Shown here: positions 51,360 through 60,701 of the stretch, one piece after another
Numbering within the stretch: the stretch's first letter is position 1
Layout of the letters: each line of letters starts with the position of its first letter
Assembly (NCBI RefSeq): GCF_964246085.1
Contig: NZ_CAXTPD010000012.1
Strand: one strand, 5' to 3'
DNA: 64,000 nt
DNA from: Brotaphodocola sp003480315
Lineage (GTDB): Bacteria > Bacillota > Clostridia > Lachnospirales > Lachnospiraceae
Made by a program: the position numbers and the translations under genes
Notes under the pieces: model-generated
What the model was told of the DNA's origin: nothing
Databases searched by the model: none
The model's input: the letters and a program-made list of their open reading frames with translations, nothing else

Positions 51360-52493
51360 ATGGCAAAGAAAAACCGGCCAAAACGGTTTTATGATTACAG
51401 TCTGTTGTTCTGTATCATATTTCTGTCGGTGTTCGGACTGGTCATGATCTACAGCGCCAGCTCCTACACGGCACAGTTAAAATACAACAATGCCGGTTAT
51501 TTCATGATGCGCCAGCTTAAGATTGCGGCAGGAGGTCTGGTCCTGGCTTTGTTCATCTCCAAACTGGATTATCACTGGTATGCGAAATTTTCCATCTTCG
51601 CGTATATGTTGTCTTATGTGCTGATGATCGCTGTTACTCTGGTGGGTAAAGAGGTAAACGGCAAAAAACGGTGGCTGGGCGTAGGCTCCCTGAGCTTCCA
51701 GCCGACCGAGTTTGTAAAGATAGCCCTGATCATTTTCCTGGCCGTGCTGATCACCCGGATGGGCGCAAAGGTCAATGAATGGAACAATATGTTCCGGGTT
51801 ATGGGTCTGGCCCTTCCGATTGCCGGCATTGTAGCGGCAAACAACTTAAGCTCCGGTATCATCATCGTGGGAATTGCCTTTGTGATGCTGTTTGTGGCCT
51901 GTAAAAAGCAGTGGCCATTTTATGTCTGCGGAGGTCTGGCGATGCTTGCAGTCGTCACGGCCGGTCCACTGGCAATTTTTCTTGAGAAGATCAAGCTCCT
52001 GAAGCCGTATCAGCTGAGCCGTATCCATGTATGGCTGTCTCCGGAGAGTTATCCGATGGATGGCGGATACCAGGTGCTCCAGGGACTTTATGCCATCGGC
52101 TCCGGCGGTCTGTTTGGCAAGGGACTGGGCGAGAGTATCCAGAAGATGGGCTTTGTGCCGGAGGCACAGAATGATATGATCTTTTCGATCATCTGTGAGG
52201 AACTTGGATTGTTCGGAGCTGTTTCCGTCATTCTCATCTTCCTGTTTATGATTTACCGGTTCATGCTGATCGCGAATAATGCGCCGGATCTTCTGGGTGC
52301 CCTGATCGTGGTGGGCGTTATGGCCCATATCGCGATCCAGGTTGTTTTAAATATCGCAGTAGTAACCAACACGATTCCGAATACGGGAATCACGCTGCCC
52401 TTTATCAGTTACGGGGGCACATCGGTACTGTTTCTGATGATGGAGATGGGCATGGTACTTGGCGTATCCAATCAGATCCGGCTGGAACGGTAA
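51360..52493 (+). CDS. ftsW: Peptidoglycan polymerase FtsW (SEDS family)
   Basis: A 377-residue SEDS glycosyltransferase with ten helices that polymerises lipid II at the septum together with the class B PBP encoded upstream. Marks are GLVMIYSASSYTA near the start, the catalytic-region segment SFQPTEFVKIALIIFLA (about 113-129), and the late NTGITLPFISYGGTS. TAGGAGG precedes the ATG. murG does not follow it here, unlike in many clusters. Confidence 0.94.
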   Translation: MAKKNRPKRFYDYSLLFCIIFLSVFGLVMIYSASSYTAQLKYNNAGYFMMRQLKIAAGGLVLALFISKLDYHWYAKFSIFAYMLSYVLMIAVTLVGKEVNGKKRWLGVGSLSFQPTEFVKIALIIFLAVLITRMGAKVNEWNNMFRVMGLALPIAGIVAANNLSSGIIIVGIAFVMLFVACKKQWPFYVCGGLAMLAVVTAGPLAIFLEKIKLLKPYQLSRIHVWLSPESYPMDGGYQVLQGLYAIGSGGLFGKGLGESIQKMGFVPEAQNDMIFSIICEELGLFGAVSVILIFLFMIYRFMLIANNAPDLLGALIVVGVMAHIAIQVVLNIAVVTNTIPNTGITLPFISYGGTSVLFLMMEMGMVLGVSNQIRLER

Positions 52494-52558
52494 AACAGAT
52501 ATGCAGACTGCAGGAACCGATGGTTCCCGGGGTACATAAGATATGAAAGAAGGAATTC

Positions 52559-53845
52559 GTGAAAATTGTGTGCGGGAGGGAACGTGGTTTGTCGGTGCTT
52601 CGGATAGAAGGATCATACAGTCTGGACGGAATCATCAAAATACAGGGTTCCAAGAATGGGGTGCTGCCGGTTATGGCAGCATCTCTTCTTCATAACGGAA
52701 CCACGGTACTGGAGCATGTCCCCAAAATACAGGATGTTTTCTGTATGTTGGGGATTTTGAACGCTTTGGGGGCAGACTGCCGGATGGAGGAAAACCGTCT
52801 GGTGATTTCGGCGGTATCTCTGAGCGGAGCCAAGATCCCGGAGATACTGGCCGGACAGATGCGATCTTCGGTCATGCTTCTTGGACCGCTGCTTGCACGT
52901 CTTGGACAGGTGGAGACCAGTCTGCCGGGGGGCTGCCGCATTGGCAGGCGACCGGTGGATCTGCATTTTCTGGGATTAACGGCACTGGGGGCTTTGGTGG
53001 AAAAACAAAATGGCATGATCCGGGCAGTCTGCCCATCCGGCGGACTGAGCGGAGCCAGAATCCATCTTCCATATCCAAGTGTAGGAGCTACGGAAAACAT
53101 CCTGATGGCAGCTGCCGGGGCCAGAGGCGAAACGGTTCTGACCGGGGCAGCCCGGGAGCCGGAAATAGAAATTCTGTGCGGCTTTTTGCGTGCCATGGGT
53201 GTCAGGGTGGAGGGCGAAGGCACTTCCGTGATAAAGATCCGCGGAACATCCACATTTGAGGATACCAGCTTTTTTATTCCGGGAGACCGGATCGTGGCAG
53301 GAACCTATCTGGGAGCGGTGCTGTGCGCAGGCGGCCGGGTGTTTCTGGAACAGGCTCCGGCTGGTCATATGGAGCGGACCATTGAGAAAGCCCGGCAGAT
53401 GGGGGCCACGGTGGAAAGTTTAGAAGAGGGAATCCGGGTATCCATGCGCGGGCGTCCGCATCCGATCCGTCTTGAGACCGGACCTTACCCGGAGTTCCCC
53501 ACAGATATGCAGTCTGTGATGATGGCTGCAGCCTCCATTGCGGATGGAACCTCAAGGATTCAGGAGAACGTATTTGAAAACCGTTTTTGCGCGGCAAAAG
53601 AATTGCAGAAACTTGGGGCACATATTATAATAGAAAACAAACTTGCGGTTGTGGATGGTGTGAATGCCTTGAAAGGCACCCGTATGGCGGCAGAAGACCT
53701 GCGCGGAGGTGCTGCGCTGGCGGTGGCTGCACTTGCTGCTGACGGAACCAGTTTTCTTGACGGGTATGAGCATATCAGCCGCGGCTACGAGGATATCCGC
53801 AGTGACCTGGCGGGAGCCGGGGCGCGTATCAGCCTGATCGGCTGA
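52559..53845 (+). CDS. murA: UDP-N-acetylglucosamine 1-carboxyvinyltransferase
   Basis: Catalyses the first committed step of peptidoglycan synthesis, adding enolpyruvate to UDP-GlcNAc; it is the target of fosfomycin. About 428 residues from GTG 52559. The catalytic cysteine, about Cys126, is retained in LPGGCRIGRRPVDLH, and GSKNGVLPVMAASLL is the N-terminal substrate loop. The start is uncertain: a GTG behind AAGGA is chosen, but a TTG or GTG 30-40 nt further in would fit the family length better. Firmicutes often have two copies, and this is the dcw-linked one. Confidence 0.9.
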   Translation: MKIVCGRERGLSVLRIEGSYSLDGIIKIQGSKNGVLPVMAASLLHNGTTVLEHVPKIQDVFCMLGILNALGADCRMEENRLVISAVSLSGAKIPEILAGQMRSSVMLLGPLLARLGQVETSLPGGCRIGRRPVDLHFLGLTALGALVEKQNGMIRAVCPSGGLSGARIHLPYPSVGATENILMAAAGARGETVLTGAAREPEIEILCGFLRAMGVRVEGEGTSVIKIRGTSTFEDTSFFIPGDRIVAGTYLGAVLCAGGRVFLEQAPAGHMERTIEKARQMGATVESLEEGIRVSMRGRPHPIRLETGPYPEFPTDMQSVMMAAASIADGTSRIQENVFENRFCAAKELQKLGAHIIIENKLAVVDGVNALKGTRMAAEDLRGGAALAVAALAADGTSFLDGYEHISRGYEDIRSDLAGAGARISLIG

Positions 53846-53883
53846 AGCAGCGGATGCGTCAGGAGGATAGGAGAAAAGAACAG

Positions 53884-54612
53884 ATGGAATATGGATCAGG
53901 CAGGAAGAAAACAGTGATCCTGGCTGTGGTGGTACTTCTGCTGATTGCAGTTATGGCGGGAATATGCTCGATCAAGCTGAAGGAGATCACTGTGACAGGC
54001 AATGAAAAATATACGGATGAACAGCTGATCAGTCTGGTTTTTCCGGACGATGTAAGCCGCAGTACGGTATTTACTTATCTGCGGGAGCACTTTGGAAAAC
54101 ATGAGAAGATTCCGTTTGTGGAGGATTACAAGCTGGTGTTTAAGGGACCGTCACGTGCGGAGATCATTGTCTACGAAAAGAGTGTGGTGGGCTATGTGTC
54201 CTATATGAGCAGTTATATGTATTTTGATAAGGACGGTATCATCGTGGAAAGTGCCAGCAAAAAGCTCCCTGGCATTCCCTGGATCACAGGACTGAAGTTC
54301 GGTCATATCGTCCTTTACCAGAAGCTTCCTGTGGAAAGCGACCGCATATTTGAGGAAATCTTAAATCTCACGCAGATTCTTTCTATTTATGGACTGAGTG
54401 TGGACAAGATTCAGTACAATAGCATTGGAGATGCGACTCTTTATATGGGAGATATTGAGGTGATCCTGGGAAACAGTGCCGGGCTCAATGGCAAGATCGC
54501 AGAGCTTGGAGATATGCTCCCGCAGCTGGAAGGAAAAAGCGGTACCCTGTATCTGGATACTTACGATGAAACCAAGACAAATCCCATGTACACCTTCAAA
54601 CCGAGGGGATAG
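53884..54612 (+). CDS. ftsQ: FtsQ/DivIB-type cell division protein
   Basis: About 242 residues: short basic cytosolic tail, one membrane helix (about 10-30) and an outside POTRA domain beginning KLKEITVTGNEKYTDEQL, typical of FtsQ/DivIB, followed by a beta domain. It forms a complex with FtsL in the divisome. I chose ATG 53884 after GATAGGAG; ATG 53854, only 9 nt after the murA stop, is possible. Sequence similarity in this family is low, and position just before ftsZ supports the call. Confidence 0.85.
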   Translation: MEYGSGRKKTVILAVVVLLLIAVMAGICSIKLKEITVTGNEKYTDEQLISLVFPDDVSRSTVFTYLREHFGKHEKIPFVEDYKLVFKGPSRAEIIVYEKSVVGYVSYMSSYMYFDKDGIIVESASKKLPGIPWITGLKFGHIVLYQKLPVESDRIFEEILNLTQILSIYGLSVDKIQYNSIGDATLYMGDIEVILGNSAGLNGKIAELGDMLPQLEGKSGTLYLDTYDETKTNPMYTFKPRG

Positions 54613-54640
54613 TTTTTTGGGCTCATTGCGAAAAAAACGG

Positions 54641-54669
54641 TTGATATTTTTATGGAAATCACCTATAGT
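54641..54669 (+). promoter_or_regulatory. Promoter of ftsZ
   Basis: TTGATA (54641-54646), a 17-bp spacer and TATAGT (54664-54669), giving a leader of about 70 nt. Confidence 0.75.
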
Positions 54670-54747
54670 ATTACATAGACTAGTTTTTTATATGATATTA
54701 CAAAAATGTTACATAAGGCCAATGAAAGAAGTTAAGGAGGAATTATC

Positions 54748-55989
54748 TTGTTAGAGATTAAGATAAATGAAGCGGAGAACTCCGCGAAAATCGTTGTGAT
54801 CGGTGTCGGCGGTGCCGGCAACAATGCAGTAAACCGCATGGTAGATGAGAATATTGCGGGTGTGGAGTTCATCGGCATCAACACAGATAAACAGGCGCTG
54901 CAGTTCTGCAAGGCTCCGACTGCCATGCAGATCGGTGAGAAGCTGACCAAGGGCTTAGGCGCTGGCGCAAAGCCGGAGGTTGGACAGAAGGCAGCAGAGG
55001 AGAGCTCAGAGGAAATCGCACAGGCTATCAAGGGTGCTGACATGGTGTTTGTCACCTGCGGTATGGGCGGCGGTACCGGTACCGGTGCAGCTCCGGTTAT
55101 TGCAAAGATCGCAAAAGACATGGGCATTCTGACTGTTGGTGTTGTAACCAAGCCGTTCCGTTTCGAGGCAAAGGCACGTATGAGCAACGCACTGTCCGGA
55201 ATTGAAAACTTAAAGGCAAGCGTGGACACCCTCATCGTAATTCCGAATGACAAACTTCTTGAAATCGTTGACCGCAGAACTACCATGCCGGACGCATTAA
55301 AGAAGGCAGACGAAGTTCTTCAGCAGGCAGTACAGGGTATTACCGACCTGATCAATGTACCTGGCCTGATCAACCTTGACTTCGCAGATGTTCAGACTGT
55401 CATGACCGACAAGGGCATCGCTCACATCGGCATTGGCCATGCCAAGGGTGATGACAAGGCGGTTGAGGCTGTAAAGCAGGCAGTAGCAAGCCCGCTGTTA
55501 GAGACCACCATCGAGGGCGCTACCCATGTTATCATCAATATTTCCGGCGATATCAGCCTGATCGAGGCAAACGAGGCTGCAAGCTATGTTCAGGAGCTGG
55601 CTGGAGATGACGCAAACATCATCTTTGGTGCTATGTATGACGAGAACGCTCAGGATGAGGCAACCATCACCGTTATCGCAACTGGTCTGGATGCTCACGC
55701 AAGCACTCCGGTTAACAAGGCTATGGCTGAGTTTGGCAGCTTTAAGCCGAAAATGCCATCCGGCTTAAACTTAAACACCCAGAGCCGCACCGCTGCTGCT
55801 GAGGCAGGTGCAACTGCACCGAAGGCTGCACCGCAGCTGCATGCTCAGGCTCCGACTGTAAAGCCGGTTCAGACGCAGGCTGTACAGCAGGCAGCTTCCA
55901 CACAGGCTGCTGCACCGAGTCAGGGTTCTTACCGTCCGTTAAACCAGACTCAGATCAATATCCCGGATTTCTTAAAGAATAAGAGATAA
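54748..55989 (+). CDS. ftsZ: Cell division protein FtsZ, TTG start
   Basis: A tubulin-like GTPase that forms the Z-ring. Of 413 residues, the GTP loop is GMGGGTGTGAAP (105-116) and the T7 loop includes NLDFADVQTVM. After a Gln/Ala/Pro-rich linker (about 330-395) comes the conserved C-terminal peptide INIPDFLKNKR, which binds partner proteins. The start is TTG, 8 nt after AAGGAGG; no ATG fits the conserved N-terminus. It has its own promoter and terminator. No ftsA is next to it. Confidence 0.97.
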   Translation: MLEIKINEAENSAKIVVIGVGGAGNNAVNRMVDENIAGVEFIGINTDKQALQFCKAPTAMQIGEKLTKGLGAGAKPEVGQKAAEESSEEIAQAIKGADMVFVTCGMGGGTGTGAAPVIAKIAKDMGILTVGVVTKPFRFEAKARMSNALSGIENLKASVDTLIVIPNDKLLEIVDRRTTMPDALKKADEVLQQAVQGITDLINVPGLINLDFADVQTVMTDKGIAHIGIGHAKGDDKAVEAVKQAVASPLLETTIEGATHVIINISGDISLIEANEAASYVQELAGDDANIIFGAMYDENAQDEATITVIATGLDAHASTPVNKAMAEFGSFKPKMPSGLNLNTQSRTAAAEAGATAPKAAPQLHAQAPTVKPVQTQAVQQAASTQAAAPSQGSYRPLNQTQINIPDFLKNKR

Positions 55990-56010
55990 TCCATCTTTCA
56001 AACAAAATCG

Positions 56011-56054
56011 ACAAAGACAGAAAACCAGATTTGGCTTTCTGTCTTTTTTTGTCG
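56011..56054 (+). terminator. Intrinsic terminator after ftsZ
   Basis: AAAGACAGAAA (from 56013) pairs with TTTCTGTCTTT around a CCA/TGG inner stem, followed by a T-tract to 56050. Confidence 0.85.
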
Positions 56055-56082
56055 TTCAAAAATCCGGATTGTTTCTGTCAGA

Positions 56083-56115
56083 TTGACAAAATTTTTCCTT
56101 CGGAATGATTATAAT
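56083..56115 (+). promoter_or_regulatory. spoIIG-type promoter with 21-bp spacer
   Basis: A perfect TTGACA (56083-56088) and TATAAT (56110-56115) are separated by 21 bp, far from the usual 17. Bacillus spoIIG has the same oddity (22 bp) and depends on Spo0A. TTGTCGTT (56049-56056) upstream matches the 0A box TTGTCGAA at 6 of 8 positions. Confidence 0.6.
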
Positions 56116-56180
56116 GGGGAACATGAGCAGTGAGAATGATTATCAGCGTAATGCTCATGCTGGCAGGAGGACATGGTAGC

Positions 56181-56984
56181 ATGACAGAAACACTGTATCT
56201 GGATCTGTTTTTTCTGGTGAATCTGTTCGCAGATCTGTATTTGCTGTTTCTTACCGGGATGATTTTGCGGGAGCCGGTGAGGAGACGAAAAGGACGGTTG
56301 TTTCTTGGGGCGGCTGTGGGGGCCGCAGTCGGATGTGTCCTGGTATTCTTTCCCAAACTTCCGCTTCTGGTCTGGATTCTTCTGGAACTTGCAATCCCGG
56401 CCCTGCTGATGACGCAGGTGGCTTTTGGCCGCTGCAGCCTTTTCGAAACATTGCGGCGGGTTACCGTACTGGGGCTTACAGCGGTTTTAAGCGGCGGTGT
56501 ATTTGCAGCGCTGGAAGCGACGAAACGTGCCTGGGAGCTGACACCCTGGACTTTCCGGGAGTTTGGACTTGCACTCAGCGCAGCGGGAGGAATGCTTTGG
56601 ACGGGAACGGTGTTCCTTAAGAATGGAATAACGTTGCGAAACAGTCTGTATGAAGTGACGCTGCATTACCAGGGAAAACAGAAAACAGTTCTGGCACTGT
56701 TGGATACAGGAAATCAGCTGTATGAGCCGTACGGTCACCAGCCAGTCCATATTCTGGAAAAGAATGCCTGGCCGGAGCTTCCTGAACCGGTTTTCAAGGT
56801 GATTTATATTCCCTTCTGCTCAGTAGGAAATGAACACGGGATTCTGCCTGCCGTCCGCATGGAAAGGATGGAAGTGCGGCAGCGGGGAGAGAAAATCCGT
56901 GTGCTGGAGCACCCGTGGGTGGCGATCAGTGAAACACCGTTATCTGTACGGCATCAATACGAGATGCTTCTGCATGGAGAATGA
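56181..56984 (+). CDS. spoIIGA: Sigma-E processing peptidase SpoIIGA
   Basis: A membrane aspartic protease that cuts the pro-sequence from sigma-E in the mother cell after a signal from the forespore. From ATG 56181, after GGCAGGAGG, it is 267 residues, with five N-terminal helices (about 5-145) and a cytosolic protease part carrying the catalytic Asp175 in LLDTGNQLYEP. The upstream ATG at 56130 is less likely. It lies 26 nt before sigE, the conserved pair in spore formers. Confidence 0.92.
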   Translation: MTETLYLDLFFLVNLFADLYLLFLTGMILREPVRRRKGRLFLGAAVGAAVGCVLVFFPKLPLLVWILLELAIPALLMTQVAFGRCSLFETLRRVTVLGLTAVLSGGVFAALEATKRAWELTPWTFREFGLALSAAGGMLWTGTVFLKNGITLRNSLYEVTLHYQGKQKTVLALLDTGNQLYEPYGHQPVHILEKNAWPELPEPVFKVIYIPFCSVGNEHGILPAVRMERMEVRQRGEKIRVLEHPWVAISETPLSVRHQYEMLLHGE

Positions 56985-57010
56985 TAAGATAGGACCGGGA
57001 GGATGGAAAA

Positions 57011-57751
57011 ATGATCATGAAAGTTTCAGTACCAAATCGTTTTCAGTTTAAGGCAGTTTCTTCCTTTACCACAATGCTGTGGCAGAAAAAGGGTGAAGTC
57101 CATTATATCGGCGGGGCAGATATTCTTCCGCCTCCTCTGGAAAGCAAAAGAGAAGCGGAAATGATCTCTCGGTTGGGAACTGAAGGGGAGAAGGAAGCCA
57201 GAGCTCTTTTAATTGAGCATAATCTGCGGCTTGTAGTGTATATAGCAAAGAAGTTTGATAATACGGCGGTGGGAGTGGAAGATTTGATCTCAATCGGCAC
57301 CATCGGACTGATCAAGGCCATCAACACATTTAATCCAGAGAAAAATATCAAGCTGGCCACCTATGCATCCCGCTGCATTGAGAATGAAATCCTCATGTAC
57401 CTGCGCCGCAGCAGTAAGATGAAGGCGGAGGTATCCATTGATGAACCGCTGAATGTGGACTGGGATGGAAATGAACTGCTGTTGTCGGATATTCTCGGAA
57501 CAGATGATGACATAATCTACCGGGGACTGGAGGATGAGACGGAACGCCAGCTGTTAAAATCTGCGATCGACCGCCTGAGCCCACGGGAGAAAACGATCGT
57601 TGAGCTGCGTTACGGATTAAAGAATGCGGAGGATGAAGAGATGACGCAGAAGGAAGTGGCAGACCGCCTGGGAATTTCACAGTCCTATATCTCACGTCTG
57701 GAAAAGAAAATCATGAAACGTCTGAAAAAGGAAATTGTCCGTTTTGAGTAA
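57011..57751 (+). CDS. sigE: RNA polymerase sporulation sigma factor SigE
   Basis: An early mother-cell sigma factor of 246 residues. The first 25-30 residues form the pro-sequence, followed by GADILPPPLESKREAEMI. Region 2 has HNLRLVVYIAKKFDNT and DLISIGTIGLIKAI, and region 4 has the HTH QKEVADRLGISQSYISRLEKK. It is made inactive and cleaved by SpoIIGA, encoded just upstream. ATG 57011 or 57017 could be used. Its last 17 bp overlap the spoIIP start, and sigG is not next to it. Confidence 0.95.
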   Translation: MIMKVSVPNRFQFKAVSSFTTMLWQKKGEVHYIGGADILPPPLESKREAEMISRLGTEGEKEARALLIEHNLRLVVYIAKKFDNTAVGVEDLISIGTIGLIKAINTFNPEKNIKLATYASRCIENEILMYLRRSSKMKAEVSIDEPLNVDWDGNELLLSDILGTDDDIIYRGLEDETERQLLKSAIDRLSPREKTIVELRYGLKNAEDEEMTQKEVADRLGISQSYISRLEKKIMKRLKKEIVRFE

Positions 57752-58766
57752 TCTGCTGGTCTGGGTGTTAAGAGGACTTCTGGCGCTGTGCCTGCAGCTT
57801 CGATATCCGGCAGTGCGGTTTCAAAAAGAAGAATCCGTGCGGAAAGATCCGGCTTATGCGGTTTACGAGACATACAGGTATGCGTACGAGAGGTACGGAT
57901 ACCTGTTTTCCTATGCGGAGAAAACAGAAGAAAAGGAAAATACCGCTTCGGATGGAACAGAAGCGGTGCAGGCCGCTACCGAAAACATGCTTTCTGCAGC
58001 ATCCCTGGCCCGCCTTCAGGACTATGACTATCTCATGAAGCAGTATTTCAGCGTGCATGCTTCCACCACGGCAGAACGCAGCCTCATGAAGGCGGAGAGG
58101 CTTCTGGAAACCGATGTAGGACTGACGAAAAATCCGGATGAGCCTCAGATCCTGATATACCATACCCATGCCAGCGAAACCTATGCGGATTATGGACCGC
58201 AGAATACGGACGCGGATGTAGTGGGAGCCGGAACCTATCTGACAGAGCTGCTGCGTCAGCGTGGCTGGAATGTGATCCATGACACTACAGCCTATGACCG
58301 GAAAGAAGGAAAGCTGGAACGCAGCCGTGCCTATGCTTATGCTCTGGAAGGCGTGCAGGGGATTTTACAGACACATCCGACAATCGAGGTTGTGCTGGAT
58401 CTGCACCGGGACGGTGTGGCAGATTCGGTGCGGCTGACGGAAAATATCAATGGAAAGCCTACGGCCCAGATCATGTTTTTTCAAGGTATGAGCCGCACGC
58501 CGGAGGGCGAGATCGCTTATCTGCCCAATCCGCATCTGCAGGAAAACCTTGCCTTTTGTTTTCAGATGCAGCTGGCCTGTGGACGATATCCGGGATTTGC
58601 CAGAAAAATTTACCTGAAGGGGCTGCGCTACAACCTGCACCTGCGTGGCAGATCTTCTCTGATCGAGGCCGGAGCCCAGACCAACACGAAAGAGGAGGTG
58701 TGGAATGCCATGGAGCTGTTGGCAGAGGTGGTGGATACGGTGCTCGATCCGGTGACGCAGAAATAG
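57735..58766 (+). CDS. spoIIP: Stage II sporulation protein P
   Basis: A peptidoglycan amidase/endopeptidase that, with SpoIID and SpoIIM, thins the septum during engulfment. About 343 residues, with an N-terminal membrane segment and catalytic motif IYHTHASETY (His143, His145, Glu148) and later LDLHRDGV. The start is a TTG at 57735 or, with better ribosome-binding-site spacing, a TTG at 57744; both lie inside sigE, so translation is probably coupled. Followed by lepA and hemW, as in Bacillus. Confidence 0.9.
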   Translation: MSVLSNLLVWVLRGLLALCLQLRYPAVRFQKEESVRKDPAYAVYETYRYAYERYGYLFSYAEKTEEKENTASDGTEAVQAATENMLSAASLARLQDYDYLMKQYFSVHASTTAERSLMKAERLLETDVGLTKNPDEPQILIYHTHASETYADYGPQNTDADVVGAGTYLTELLRQRGWNVIHDTTAYDRKEGKLERSRAYAYALEGVQGILQTHPTIEVVLDLHRDGVADSVRLTENINGKPTAQIMFFQGMSRTPEGEIAYLPNPHLQENLAFCFQMQLACGRYPGFARKIYLKGLRYNLHLRGRSSLIEAGAQTNTKEEVWNAMELLAEVVDTVLDPVTQK

Positions 58767-58809
58767 ACATGCAGGAATTCACACATGCAGAAACCACAGC
58801 GATACGCTC

Positions 58810-58838
58810 TTGCAAGGAACCTGAAAAAATGATATCAT
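58810..58838 (+). promoter_or_regulatory. Promoter of lepA
   Basis: TTGCAA (58810-58815), a 17-bp spacer and TATCAT (58833-58838) with extended TGA. Confidence 0.7.
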
Positions 58839-58886
58839 AATAAATTGACAAACTAGACCTTATACGTTATTGGAGGAAATAAATAC

Positions 58887-60701
58887 ATGGCATCAATGGA
58901 CCAAAGCAAGATCCGCAACTTCTGTATCATCGCCCATATTGACCACGGCAAATCTACTCTGGCTGACCGTATCATCGAGATGACCGGCCTTCTGACCAGC
59001 CGCGAGATGCAGGCACAGGTACTCGATAACATGGATCTGGAGCGGGAGCGTGGCATTACCATCAAGTCCCAGGCTGTCCGCACCGTCTACCATGCAAAAG
59101 ACGGAGAAGAATATATTTTTAACCTGATCGATACTCCGGGTCATGTAGACTTTAACTACGAGGTGTCCCGAAGCCTGGCCGCCTGTGACGGCGCAATCCT
59201 TGTGGTGGATGCTGCACAGGGGATTGAGGCCCAGACCCTGGCAAATGTGTATCTGGCATTAGATCATGACCTGGATGTATTCCCGGTCATCAACAAGATT
59301 GATCTGCCAAGTGCGCGCCCGGACTGGGTTGCGGATGAAATCGAGGATGTGATCGGCATTGAGGCCCATGACGCGCCGCGCATTTCCGCAAAGACAGGAC
59401 TGCATGTGGAAGATGTGCTGGAAGCAATCGTTCACAAGGTCCCGGCTCCGGTGGGAGACCCGGAGGCACCTCTGCAGGCCCTGATCTTCGACTCTCTGTA
59501 CGACCCGTACAAGGGTGTTATCGTATTCTGCCGAATCAAAGAGGGAACCGTAAAGAAAGGTACGCTGGTGCGCATGATGGCAACAGGAGCACAGGAAGAG
59601 GTGGTTGAGGTTGGTTACTTCGGTGCAGGCCAGTTTATTCCGTGTGATGAGCTGAGTGCCGGCATGGTTGGCTACATCACAGCCAGCATCAAGAACGTGA
59701 AAGATACCCGCGTGGGTGATACCATCACTGACGCGAACCGTCCGTGCGCAGAGCCGCTTCCGGGCTACAAGAAGGTAACCTCCATGGTTTACTGCGGCCT
59801 GTACCCGGCAGATGGAGCAAAGTACAACGATCTGCGGGATGCCCTGGAAAAGCTGCAGTTAAATGATGCCTCCCTCTTCTTTGAGCCGGAGACCTCCATT
59901 GCCCTCGGTTTTGGCTTTCGCTGCGGATTCCTGGGTCTTCTGCATCTGGAAATCATTCAGGAGCGTCTGGAACGTGAGTACAACCTGGATCTGGTTACCA
60001 CAGCTCCGGGTGTAGTATACCGTGTTCATAAGAAAAATGGTGAGATGATTGAGCTGACCAATCCGTCCAACCTGCCGGATCCAACCGAGATCGAGTACAT
60101 GGAGGAGCCGATCGTCAGTGCGGAGATCATGGTTACCACCGAGTTTGTAGGCGCTATCATGACCCTGTGTCAGGAACGCCGCGGTATCTATCATGGCATG
60201 GAATACATTGAGGAGACGAGAGCGCTCTTAAAATACGATCTTCCTCTAAATGAGATCATTTACGATTTCTTTGATGCACTGAAGTCCCGCTCCAGGGGCT
60301 ATGCGTCCTTTGATTATGACATGAAGGGCTATGAGACTTCTGAACTGGTGAAGCTGGATATCCTCATCAACAAGGAAGAGGTGGATGCCCTGTCCTTCAT
60401 CGTGCATGCGGATTCTGCCTACGAGCGCGGCAGAAAGATGTGCGAGAAGTTAAAGGAGGAGATTCCGCGCCATCTGTTTGAGATTCCGATCCAGGCAGCG
60501 GTGGGCGGTAAGATCATTGCCCGCGAAACGGTTAAGGCAATGCGTAAGGATGTCCTGGCGAAGTGCTACGGCGGTGATATCTCCCGTAAGAAAAAGCTTC
60601 TGGAAAAACAGAAAGAAGGAAAGAAACGGATGCGTCAGGTGGGCAATGTAGAGATCCCGCAGAAGGCATTCATGAGTGTTCTGAAATTAGACGATGAATA
60701 A
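58887..60701 (+). CDS. lepA: Elongation factor 4 (LepA)
   Basis: A translational GTPase of 604 residues that acts on stalled or initiating ribosomes. The G domain shows AHIDHGKST (G1), the RGITIKSQ switch, DTPGHVDF (G3) and NKIDLPSA (G4); the C-terminal LepA-specific domain ends in GNVEIPQKAFMSVLKLDDE. TTGGAGGAA precedes the ATG. Its last 8 bp overlap hemW (ATGAATAA). Confidence 0.98.
   Translation: MASMDQSKIRNFCIIAHIDHGKSTLADRIIEMTGLLTSREMQAQVLDNMDLERERGITIKSQAVRTVYHAKDGEEYIFNLIDTPGHVDFNYEVSRSLAACDGAILVVDAAQGIEAQTLANVYLALDHDLDVFPVINKIDLPSARPDWVADEIEDVIGIEAHDAPRISAKTGLHVEDVLEAIVHKVPAPVGDPEAPLQALIFDSLYDPYKGVIVFCRIKEGTVKKGTLVRMMATGAQEEVVEVGYFGAGQFIPCDELSAGMVGYITASIKNVKDTRVGDTITDANRPCAEPLPGYKKVTSMVYCGLYPADGAKYNDLRDALEKLQLNDASLFFEPETSIALGFGFRCGFLGLLHLEIIQERLEREYNLDLVTTAPGVVYRVHKKNGEMIELTNPSNLPDPTEIEYMEEPIVSAEIMVTTEFVGAIMTLCQERRGIYHGMEYIEETRALLKYDLPLNEIIYDFFDALKSRSRGYASFDYDMKGYETSELVKLDILINKEEVDALSFIVHADSAYERGRKMCEKLKEEIPRHLFEIPIQAAVGGKIIARETVKAMRKDVLAKCYGGDISRKKKLLEKQKEGKKRMRQVGNVEIPQKAFMSVLKLDDE

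Noticed and set aside
58845..58873. Second promoter TTGACA before lepA
   Set aside because: The matching -10 would be TATTGG and the start site would fall inside the ribosome binding site; the promoter at 58810-58838 is better.
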